Source: Whitmania pigra | Taxonomy: Eukaryota; Annelida; Clitellata; Hirudinida; Haemopidae | Direction of reading: 5' to 3' | Length of the DNA: 64,000 nt | Assembly (NCBI GenBank): GCA_021613335.1 | Contig: JAJTWR010000479.1 | Location: 62,001 to 126,000 of the forward strand | In this document: positions 57,166 through 64,000 of the stretch, in pieces | How the letters are laid out: each line of letters starts with the position of its first letter | How positions within the stretch are numbered: the stretch's first letter is position 1 | Notes under the pieces: generated by a model | What the model was told of the DNA's origin: nothing | The model's input: the letters and a program-made list of their open reading frames with translations, nothing else | The model's database searches: none | Position numbers and translations under genes: made by a program

Positions 57166-57900
57166 TCAATACCTTTTTGTTTCTTTATTCAATTGCCTTA
57201 AATACATCTGTACGGTATTTTCCAAGCCCAAATAGAGCGCATCACAAATTAAAGCATGACCAATAGAAACTTCCAAAAGATTTGGAATATTTTGTGCAAA
57301 GTAGGATAAGTTATGCAAATTTAAGTCGTGACCGGCATTTAAACCCAACCCTAATTCCTTTGCTTTTTTTGCAGCATCAAGATAAGGTTTTATGGCTTTA
57401 TCGCGATTGGCGTGATACCCTACGGCGTAACTTTCGGTATACAGTTCGATACGATCGGCTCCGGTTGCCAAAGCTCCTTCAACCATTTCAGTTAAAGGGT
57501 CAACAAAAACAGATACGCGGATGCCTGCATTTTTAAAAACAGCCGTCATTTCTTTAAGGTAATCTTTTTCTTTAATGGTATTCCAACCATGATTTGAGGT
57601 AATTTGCGCCGAAGAATCAGGAACCAAGGTAACTTGCGCCGGTTTATTGGCTAATACCAAATCAACGAATTTTTGCTCGCAGCAATTGCCTTCTATATTA
57701 AATTCGGTTGTAATAACCGTTTTTAAATCAAAAACGTCTTGGTAACGAATATGTCTTTGATCAGGTCGCGGGTGAACTGTTATACCCTGCGCTCCAAAAC
57801 GCTCGCAATCCAGCGCAAATTTAAGCAAATCAGGATTATTGCCTCCCCTGCTATTACGCAAAGTGGCTATTTTATTGATGTTAACCGAAAGTTTTGTCAT
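57166..57900 (-). CDS. pdxJ: Pyridoxine 5'-phosphate synthase
   Basis: 244 residues with a TIM-barrel: LSVNINKIATLRNSRGGNNPDLLKFALDCERFGAQGITVHPRPDQRHI, EFNIEGNC, QVTLVPDSS, RVSVFVDPL and GLGLNAGHDLNLHNLSYF, plus the final EVSIGHALICDALY with the conserved His. It condenses 3-amino-1-phosphoacetone with deoxyxylulose 5-phosphate to give pyridoxine phosphate in DXP-dependent vitamin B6 synthesis. Encoded upstream of gcvP on the same strand after a 189-bp gap, so probably a separate transcript. Confidence 0.96.
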   Translation of the reverse strand: MTKLSVNINKIATLRNSRGGNNPDLLKFALDCERFGAQGITVHPRPDQRHIRYQDVFDLKTVITTEFNIEGNCCEQKFVDLVLANKPAQVTLVPDSSAQITSNHGWNTIKEKDYLKEMTAVFKNAGIRVSVFVDPLTEMVEGALATGADRIELYTESYAVGYHANRDKAIKPYLDAAKKAKELGLGLNAGHDLNLHNLSYFAQNIPNLLEVSIGHALICDALYLGLENTVQMYLRQLNKETKRY

Positions 57901-58180
57901 TTGGTAAAGATAGTTATTCCTACAATCCCCTAAAATTATGGATGAATAAACCTAGAAACCGTTTAAATTTTATTCAATGATAATTTCATGGATGCCAGAT
58001 AAATTTCAGGGAAACCCCTTTATAAAATCTCAACAAATTGTTTTTAAACAGTTTCTCAGAAAACGATATTACCTTTGCTTCTGATGATTTTTTTGCTTTA
58101 AAACCAAAGGCAATTTAGGTTTGAAAAAACTTTCCTTTTGCTGAGGTTGTTATAAAGTTTGATATTCGTCTGTCGTTTAT

Positions 58181-59125
58181 ATGAAAAAAGTTATCTTTTT
58201 ATGTTTTGTTTTGTGGTCGTTAAAAGCCCAAAGTCAGATTACCACTCGCTTTAACCCCGATACCATTAAAACCATCACGCTTGACTCGCCCGTTAATATT
58301 GTTGCCAAAAGATTAAATGTAGAAACATTTATCAACGCTGTAATTAACGACACCAGTTTTTATCAAGCTTTCCGCAATATGAAAAAATATACCTTTATTG
58401 CACAAAACTCTATCTATACTTACGATAAAAAAAATAAAATAAAAGGAAGTCTATATCGTAAAATAAAACATAATAGCGAAGGCTCTTATAAAATGGAGTA
58501 TCTTAAAAAAGAAGAAAGCGGAAAAATTTTCAGCAAAAACGGCAGGTATGATTTGTATACGGTAGAAATGTTCGATTATATTTTCATGAATGCCTATAAC
58601 TCCGATTTTGTTGCAGAGCCGCAAAACCCGGCTAATGGCATAAAAAGTAAAAATGAAGGCTATAAAAATAAGCTGAAAACCTTAATTTTTAATCCCGGCA
58701 GGCCAATAAAAGGGTTGCCGTTTATTGGAAATAAAACAGAAATTTTTACCGCCAATATGCGTCAATATTACGATTACAGCTTTTACAGCGGCATTTATTT
58801 AGACAGCATTCCTGTTTATCGCTTCAAAGTTTCCATAAAACCGGATTTAAGCAGCTGGACCAAAGACGGCCTGATGATAAAAGAACTGGTTACCATTTTT
58901 GATAAGCGAAATTTCAACATTCTTGGCCGGTATATCGATATGAAATACGGTAACCTGCTGTTTGATTTCAACGTGCAGATGAATATTGAGATGAACTATT
59001 TTCAGGAAGAAAAATTGCCCGTAAAAATTACTTATCAGGGCGACTGGGATATTCCTCTAAAAAAAAAGGAACGCGCAAGTTTCTTGATTTTACATACAGA
59101 TTATAAACGGGTTAAAAACAACTAA
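58181..59125 (+). CDS. Conserved hypothetical exported protein
   Basis: 314 residues with a signal peptide (MKKVIFLCFVLWSLKAQSQ). The mature part is rich in Lys, Tyr and Asn, with beta-like strands; recognisable stretches are RNMKKYTFIAQNSIYTYDKKNKIKG and NILGRYIDMKYGNLLFDFNVQMNIEMNYF. It looks like a Bacteroidota-only exported protein of the type sometimes linked to outer-membrane lipid handling, but I cannot name a domain. Single gene, divergent from pdxJ. Confidence 0.7.
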   Translation: MKKVIFLCFVLWSLKAQSQITTRFNPDTIKTITLDSPVNIVAKRLNVETFINAVINDTSFYQAFRNMKKYTFIAQNSIYTYDKKNKIKGSLYRKIKHNSEGSYKMEYLKKEESGKIFSKNGRYDLYTVEMFDYIFMNAYNSDFVAEPQNPANGIKSKNEGYKNKLKTLIFNPGRPIKGLPFIGNKTEIFTANMRQYYDYSFYSGIYLDSIPVYRFKVSIKPDLSSWTKDGLMIKELVTIFDKRNFNILGRYIDMKYGNLLFDFNVQMNIEMNYFQEEKLPVKITYQGDWDIPLKKKERASFLILHTDYKRVKNN

Positions 59126-59150
59126 TCATTTTTTTAACCGCTCCCAAAAG

Positions 59151-59651
59151 CTATTGCTTATGATAGGAAATGTAAACTTTTAACGCCTCGCTTACATTTT
59201 GATAATTAATCAAACCTTCTTTTCTTTTGAGTTTTAATACCGGAGGGGTTACTAATTTATAAATCACCGCGCAAAGACCTATAGTTGTTAAACTGCCCCC
59301 AACAATTGCGACAGTAGCAAGAGCAGGATTAACCATGTTTAAACCCAAAACAACGCTACCGGCGATCCCTCCTGCGCCTAATAAAAGCAAACCGCTGTTT
59401 TTACGGTTTTCACGCAATACAATTCTATCAATATCGCCATAAGGAATGCGCTTCAACTCGGTTTCGTTTTTAAAATATTTGCCGACATCAATCACAATTT
59501 CATCCTTGTTTATATCTACAATCAATCCAACTGTTTTTTTTCCTTCAATATCCCTAACTGTAACATAATACTTGGCTTTGGCTATTTCTTGTGCTTTCAC
59601 CCCATAACTAAAACAGAACAAAACAACGCAGAATAAAAAAGCTTTAATCAC
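59151..59651 (-). CDS. Hypothetical exported protein with hydrophobic hairpin
   Basis: 166 residues: signal peptide (ending VKAQ, about 21), a small beta-rich domain (about 25-90: YYVTVRDIEGKKTVGLIVDINKDEIVIDVGKYF...ELKRIPYGDIDRIVL), which resembles the SH3-like/Sm-like segments of Bacteroidota envelope proteins, then two hydrophobic segments (about 98-116 and 118-138) that could form a membrane hairpin. No recognised family. Convergent with the preceding hypothetical gene, 25 bp apart. Confidence 0.6.
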   Translation of the reverse strand: MIKAFLFCVVLFCFSYGVKAQEIAKAKYYVTVRDIEGKKTVGLIVDINKDEIVIDVGKYFKNETELKRIPYGDIDRIVLRENRKNSGLLLLGAGGIAGSVVLGLNMVNPALATVAIVGGSLTTIGLCAVIYKLVTPPVLKLKRKEGLINYQNVSEALKVYISYHKQ

Positions 59652-59801
59652 AGAAATAACTTTAAATTATTGATTATTGAGGAAACTTATTATTGAGGCA
59701 AACTTAATTATTAATTTTTTAAAGAAAAAATGCGCGGCATAATTTATGACCGATCAATAATTTAAATTACATTTAAGTTTAAGTATCAACCATAGTATTT
59801 G

Positions 59802-59809
59802 TAATTTTG
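59802..59809 (+). promoter_or_regulatory. Promoter -7 element of dnaG
   Basis: TAATTTTG matches TAnnTTTG. Transcription from it would begin near 59816, after the ATG at 59811, which supports ATG 59829 as the dnaG start. Confidence 0.5.
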
Positions 59810-59828
59810 AATGCTAATTTTTTCATGC

Positions 59829-61772
59829 ATGATAACCCAAGAAACCATTAATAAAATTGTAGAAGCCGCCCAAATTGAGGAAGTAGTAGGCGATTTTGTG
59901 CATTTGAAAAAGCGAGGAACAAGCCTTATTGCCAACTGCCCTTTTCATGAAGAGAAAACGCCCTCATTTCACGTTTCTGTAGCAAAAGGCATTTATAAAT
60001 GTTTTGGCTGCGGAAAAGGAGGGGATGCGGTTAGCTTTATTATGGAACACGAAAAATATTCGTATCCGGAGGCTTTAAAATATCTTGCCAATAAATTCAA
60101 TATTGAAATTGAAGAAACTCAGCAAAGCGAACAAGAGCAAAAAACATTAAATACAAATGAGAGTCTTTTAGCGGTTTCTGTTTTTGCCGCGCATTATTTT
60201 GAAAATCAGTTATGGAACAGCGAGGCCGGTAAAGCCATTGGCTTAAGCTATTTCAAAGAACGGGGGTTTAGAGATGATATCATCAAGAAATTTAACTTGG
60301 GCTATTCATCGGATATTTGGGATGCATTAACCCAAGAAGCAATAAAAAACGGTTATGATCCTCATTTTTTGGAAATAACCGGCTTATCCCTCAAAAATGA
60401 TAGGGGTTATCTTTACGATCGTTTTCGGGGCAGGGTTATATTTCCTATACACAATTTTACAGGGCGCATTATTGGCTTTGGCGGGCGCACGCTTAAAACG
60501 GATAAAAATATTCCAAAATATATAAACTCGCCCGAAAGCGATATTTACCGCAAATCAAATGTGCTTTACGGGTTGTATCATGCCAAAAAAGCCATCCGCG
60601 AGGCAAATAATTGCTACTTGGTGGAAGGATATACAGATGTGCTTTCGGCGCATCAGGCTTATATCGAGAACGTAGTCGCTTCTTCAGGCACCGCTCTTAC
60701 AGGCGAGCAAATAAAGCTCATTGGTCGTTTTACCAAAAACATTACCATTCTTTACGACAGCGATAAAGCAGGCGTTAAAGCTTCGCTGCGCGGATTGGAC
60801 ATGATTTTGGAAGAAGGCCTTAACGTTAAAATAGTTTCTTTCCCTGAAGGGCACGACCCGGACTCTTACATGCGCCATGTTGGAACGGGAGAATTTAAAA
60901 CCTATATTGAAAACAACCGTCAGGATTTTATTCTTTACAAAACCAATATTTTACTTGCCGATGCCGGAAAAGATCCCATAAAAAAAGCCGGTATTATCCG
61001 CGATATTGTAGAAAGTATTGCCAAAATACCCGATCAAATTATCGCTTGGGTTTTTGTAAAAGAATGTAGCCGATTGCTTGAGGTCGAAGAGCGGGTGTTG
61101 CTCGGCGAATTAAACGCCATGCGAGCAAACCGATTAAAAAAAGCGGTCTCATCTCAAAAAACATCTTTTAACCATGCTAAAGAAGAATTGCCGTGGGCAA
61201 AGGCGCTTTCTGATGATTTTGACCGACAAACAGAAAAACCAAATACCGATGATTTACAAGAACAAGAAATCGTGCGTTTGCTTTTAAATTACGGGCATGA
61301 GCTGGTAAACTGGGATAAAATTGATAACCTGTACATTGGTTCTTTCATTATCCAAAACCTAAATGACGTACAGTTTGAAAATCCGCTTTGCAAGCAAATT
61401 ATTGACCACTACCGCGATGAAATAGAAAACGGACATTTGCCTATCGCTAACCAATTTATTAAAAACGATGATTCGGCTATTGCCAATTTAGCCATTAACC
61501 TGTCAACATCGCCCTATCATTTAAGCGAGAATTGGTTTAACATGCATCAAATTTATGTGCCAAACGAAACCGTTAATTTAAAAGCAACCATCTTAGGCGG
61601 TTTATATCATTTAAAAAAGCGGAAAGTAGACCGTATGCTAACTGACCTGCTTAAAGAAATTAAAGCGGAAAGCGATCTGGCCAATCAGCATATTTTGATG
61701 AACAGATATACTTTAATTAAAAATGTTGAGCGAGATATTTCTAAATTTCTTGGTTCTGTAATTCTAAAATAA
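59829..61772 (+). CDS. dnaG: DNA primase
   Basis: 647 residues from ATG 59829 (MITQETINKIVEAAQ). Zinc-binding CHC2 module: Cys37-x2-His40 ... Cys58-x2-Cys61 in NCPFHEEKTPSFHVS...YKCFGCGKGG. Then the RNA-polymerase core with RGRVIFPIHNFTGRIIGFGGRTL and KYINSPESDIYRKSNVLYG, and TOPRIM motifs VEGYTDVLSAHQ and LYDSDKAGVKASLRG. The C-terminal region (about 450-647) is the DnaB-binding domain. It makes RNA primers at the replication fork. Its TAA abuts the yraN ATG. Confidence 0.96.
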   Translation: MITQETINKIVEAAQIEEVVGDFVHLKKRGTSLIANCPFHEEKTPSFHVSVAKGIYKCFGCGKGGDAVSFIMEHEKYSYPEALKYLANKFNIEIEETQQSEQEQKTLNTNESLLAVSVFAAHYFENQLWNSEAGKAIGLSYFKERGFRDDIIKKFNLGYSSDIWDALTQEAIKNGYDPHFLEITGLSLKNDRGYLYDRFRGRVIFPIHNFTGRIIGFGGRTLKTDKNIPKYINSPESDIYRKSNVLYGLYHAKKAIREANNCYLVEGYTDVLSAHQAYIENVVASSGTALTGEQIKLIGRFTKNITILYDSDKAGVKASLRGLDMILEEGLNVKIVSFPEGHDPDSYMRHVGTGEFKTYIENNRQDFILYKTNILLADAGKDPIKKAGIIRDIVESIAKIPDQIIAWVFVKECSRLLEVEERVLLGELNAMRANRLKKAVSSQKTSFNHAKEELPWAKALSDDFDRQTEKPNTDDLQEQEIVRLLLNYGHELVNWDKIDNLYIGSFIIQNLNDVQFENPLCKQIIDHYRDEIENGHLPIANQFIKNDDSAIANLAINLSTSPYHLSENWFNMHQIYVPNETVNLKATILGGLYHLKKRKVDRMLTDLLKEIKAESDLANQHILMNRYTLIKNVERDISKFLGSVILK

Positions 61773-62138
61773 ATGGCCATTCATAACCAAACCGGAAAAC
61801 GGGGCGAACAAATTGCAAGCAACTACCTTCAACATAAAGGCTATGAGATTTTGGATGAAAATTGGGTATGCGGCAAAGCCGAAATCGATATCATTGCCCT
61901 ATATAACCGTCAAATTGTTTTTGTAGAGGTTAAAACCCGAACATCTACCGATTTTGGAATGCCGGAAGATTTTGTAACAAACGCCAAACAAAAACAAATG
62001 GAATTAGCCGCCAATAAATACATCGAGCTAAAGGGGCATACCGGAGAAATCCGTTTTGATATTATTGCCGTATTTTTAAAAGCGGATAATACTTTCCAGC
62101 TTAAACATATAGAAGATGCCTTTTGGCCAATGGATTAA
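61773..62138 (+). CDS. YraN family protein (UPF0102, endonuclease-like fold)
   Basis: 121 residues, length usual for YraN. Restriction-endonuclease-like core: GKRGEQIASNYLQHKGYEILDENWVCGKAEIDIIALYNRQIVFVEVKTR, with the Glu/Asp-x-Glu-x-Lys pattern, then PEDFVTNAKQKQMELAANKYIEL. Function unproven; Holliday-junction-like nuclease activity is suggested by fold only. It directly follows dnaG with no gap, so the two genes are likely cotranscribed. Confidence 0.88.
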   Translation: MAIHNQTGKRGEQIASNYLQHKGYEILDENWVCGKAEIDIIALYNRQIVFVEVKTRTSTDFGMPEDFVTNAKQKQMELAANKYIELKGHTGEIRFDIIAVFLKADNTFQLKHIEDAFWPMD

Positions 62139-62398
62139 TGCAACCTCTTATTTTTAAAAGCGACGCAAAGGCAAAGCCGAAAATAAACGCGCCACTCCAT
62201 AAAACAGAAAATATCGTTTAAACAATACGCTAAATAATTACCGGCTTCAATCTAAAATCGGCAAAAGGATTTTTATTTATGGGTAAAAATGCCCTAAAGG
62301 GCGTAAAATTAAATTTTATAGAGCGCATTTAGTTTGTTCCAAAAATTAAAAGCAGCACCGGTTAACAGCGCCGCTTTATTTTCAAAGACATGGCGATT

Positions 62399-62995
62399 TT
62401 AAAATTTGTAATTTAAGCCAACCGTTACAAAGCCTTTTATACCAAGCCCTCCTTCAGCAAAACCGCCTAATTTTTTTCCTATGCGAATACCTACCGGATT
62501 TACCTGAAAAGCAAAGTCTATAGCCTTAATTTTGTCTGTTTTTCCACCAATTGTTATTTTTGTAAGTCCCAGTATTGCCCCGGCGCCCACAAGCCCATAA
62601 AAATTGATGAAATTTGTTTTTATATAACTGAATTCTGCAACAGGCAACACTAAAAAATGCCTTGTTCTTTTTTCTGTAATATTAGATTTTTCTCCAAACT
62701 CTGAGGTTACTTTTTGAAGACCAAAATCTACCCCAACTTTTATGCGGTTAGCAGCTAAATAGCGATAACCTATTTCATACATTCCTGTTGAGGTATGATT
62801 TTTTTCCCCTTTACCAGGGTTTAAAATAGCGTCAAAAATCCCTTCTGATATAGCGTCGGCAACCGATATCGGGAACGCATCGCTATAGCCAATACGTATT
62901 TCATTTTTTTTATCTGAACTTATTTTTTCCTGAGCTTTACTTACGCCTGCAAAAAAAATTAATCCTAATGATAATGCAATTACTCCTTTTTTCAT
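62399..62995 (-). CDS. Outer-membrane beta-barrel-like hypothetical protein
   Basis: 198 residues: signal peptide (ending SKAQ, about 22), then alternating strands (EIRIGYSDAFPI, GMYEIGYRYLAANRIKVGVDFGLQKV, HFLVLPVAEFSYIKTNFINFYGLVGAGAILGL, GGFAEGGLGIKGFVTVGLNYKF) ending in an aromatic residue, as in outer-membrane barrels. No named family. Divergent from an ECF sigma factor, whose promoter region it shares; a link to that sigma factor is possible but not shown. Confidence 0.65.
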   Translation of the reverse strand: MKKGVIALSLGLIFFAGVSKAQEKISSDKKNEIRIGYSDAFPISVADAISEGIFDAILNPGKGEKNHTSTGMYEIGYRYLAANRIKVGVDFGLQKVTSEFGEKSNITEKRTRHFLVLPVAEFSYIKTNFINFYGLVGAGAILGLTKITIGGKTDKIKAIDFAFQVNPVGIRIGKKLGGFAEGGLGIKGFVTVGLNYKF

Positions 62996-63173
62996 TTTGT
63001 TTAAATTTTAAGATATGTTTTAATTATATTACTTTTATCGCTTGTCGTTTTCGGCGATTTATAAGTAATACGTTACAATTTTAAATACCCCTATTCTGCG
63101 GATAAAAAAATATCAAACAAGCGGTTAAAACAGTTAAAACAAAATACTTAATTTTAAACATTTATAACTTGGC

Positions 63174-63677
63174 ATGTCTACGGATGAGAAAAACTTTAAA
63201 AAACTATTTTATGATAATTATCAACAACTATGTAATCTTGCTTTTAAATATTTAGGCGACAGAGAGGAGAGCGAAGACCTTGTACAAAATTTGATGATAC
63301 GGTTTTGGGAATTAAAAAAAGAAATGATCAACAATCCGACAGCTAAATATTATCTTTTTACATCCGTTCGCAATCGTTGCATATCTGTTTTACGTAAAAA
63401 GATACATTTTATTAATATTGATGAAATACAAATTGATATTAAAGACGAGATTTATGAAGAAAAACCCAATCAGGATGTTGAAGCGTTAGTTAAAACGGCT
63501 TTTGAAAATATCCCGCCAAAATGTCTGGAGATTTTTAAAATGTGTAGAATACAAAAACTTAGTTATAAAGAAGTTGCTCAAAAACTTAATTTATCCGTAA
63601 AAACAGTAGAAAACCAAATGGGTAAAGCAATTAAATATATCAGGCAATTTATAGAACAGCATCCCATAGCGCCTTAG
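63174..63677 (+). CDS. RNA polymerase ECF sigma-70 factor
   Basis: 167 residues, a Bacteroidota-type ECF sigma factor. Region 2: FYDNYQQLCNLAFKYLGDREESEDLVQNLMIRFWEL (helix with the DLVQ-type -10 recognition). Region 4: CLEIFKMCRIQKLSYKEVAQKLNLSVKTVENQMGKAIKYI, with the HTH LSYKEVAQKLNLSVKTVENQ. Followed 85 bp on by a FecR-type anti-sigma gene, the usual sigma/anti-sigma pair that controls TonB or SusC/D-like operons. Confidence 0.92.
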   Translation: MSTDEKNFKKLFYDNYQQLCNLAFKYLGDREESEDLVQNLMIRFWELKKEMINNPTAKYYLFTSVRNRCISVLRKKIHFINIDEIQIDIKDEIYEEKPNQDVEALVKTAFENIPPKCLEIFKMCRIQKLSYKEVAQKLNLSVKTVENQMGKAIKYIRQFIEQHPIAP

Positions 63678-63761
63678 AACTTTAATTACTTTTTTTTAAT
63701 AAACCTATAAGGGTTTTTATAAAACGAGTGTTTTGTATGTAATATTGATATAACGATAACT

Positions 63762-64000
63762 ATGGATAACGATTATATAAATAATCTTTTGGCAAAGCAT
63801 TTTGCAAAAGAAACTACCGAACTAAACGAGAAAGAGTTAGCCGGCTGGATAAAAAACCATCAGCAAGAATATCTTTCGTTGAAAATATTTTACGCCAATA
63901 TTCAAACCCATAACGACGCTCAGTTTTTTGCAGTTCATAAAGCTTGGCAAAAAATGGAAACCGAGCTGGGCTTAAACGCTAAACAAAACCAAACCGGCCA
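63762..64000 (+). CDS. FecR-like anti-sigma factor, N-terminal part (partial)
   Basis: 79 residues are visible before the window ends, from ATG 63762. The segment MDNDYINNLLAKHFAKETTEL...LAGWIKNHQQEY...AWQKMETELG is the cytoplasmic, sigma-binding part of Bacteroidota FecR-type anti-sigma factors; the membrane segment and FecR domain should follow outside the window. Its position right after the ECF sigma gene supports the call. Confidence 0.8.
   Translation, partial: MDNDYINNLLAKHFAKETTELNEKELAGWIKNHQQEYLSLKIFYANIQTHNDAQFFAVHKAWQKMETELGLNAKQNQTG

Overview
The window reads as chromosome from a Bacteroidota bacterium, most likely of the Sphingobacteriales type (inference). Supporting signs are type IX secretion genes (gldK, porV), a TonB receptor with a carboxypeptidase-like N-terminal domain, DUF4197/DUF4625/DUF5686/DUF4159 proteins, signal peptides ending in AQ or lipoboxes, and at least ten copies of the Bacteroidota -7 promoter word TAnnTTTG. 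The host DNA is AT-rich with mostly TAA stops. No CRISPR array or rRNA was seen, and there is one tRNA, Ala(GGC).

Layout. 1-1.6 kb: 3' end of a DEAD-box helicase, then decayed IS256 and IS5-type transposases. 1.6-6 kb: DUF4197 protein, RhlE-like helicase, rarA, a cupin protein. 6.2-10.7 kb: a His/Cys-rich membrane protein, a TonB receptor and two His-rich DUF4625 lipoproteins (a plausible metal uptake locus), then tRNA-Ala. 11.2-20.3 kb: GH20 hexosaminidase, PBP4, an IS5-type remnant, kbl, DUF5686 barrel, trhO. 20.3-24.7 kb: a GC-richer foreign island with an HUH rolling-circle replicase, small unknown genes, an M23 peptidase with a membrane anchor and a small HTH protein, bounded by a broken IS481-like element. 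24.7-37.6 kb: yebC, threonine dehydrogenase, rpsF-rpsR-rplI, dnaX, a GNAT/YoaP-like pseudogene, monomeric icd, and the dedA-ppa-CNNM-rsmE-DUF4159 operon. 37.7-42.3 kb: divergent gldK and porV-ispF, with no gldL/M/N, then a Cys-rich microprotein. 42.8-53.8 kb: typA, two glycosyltransferases, an SPFH protein, recJ-lptB-GH3 and an MBL hydrolase. 54-64 kb: gcvP, pdxJ, hypothetical proteins, dnaG-yraN, an OMP-like protein and, at the edge, an ECF sigma factor with a partial FecR-type anti-sigma gene.

How genes work together. Tdh and Kbl form the threonine-to-glycine route; GcvP consumes glycine and PdxJ supplies the PLP precursor that Kbl and GcvP need, although these genes are not in one operon. 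DnaX, DnaG, RarA and RecJ serve replication and repair. GldK and PorV belong to T9SS, but its motor genes lie elsewhere.

The most interesting region is the 20.36-23.48 kb island. It looks like a compact ssDNA-phage-like or rolling-circle element without any recognisable capsid, Zot or integrase gene, and it has a strong nested hairpin just upstream of rep that could be the replication origin. The long gene-poor gaps and several decayed IS copies suggest ongoing IS turnover.
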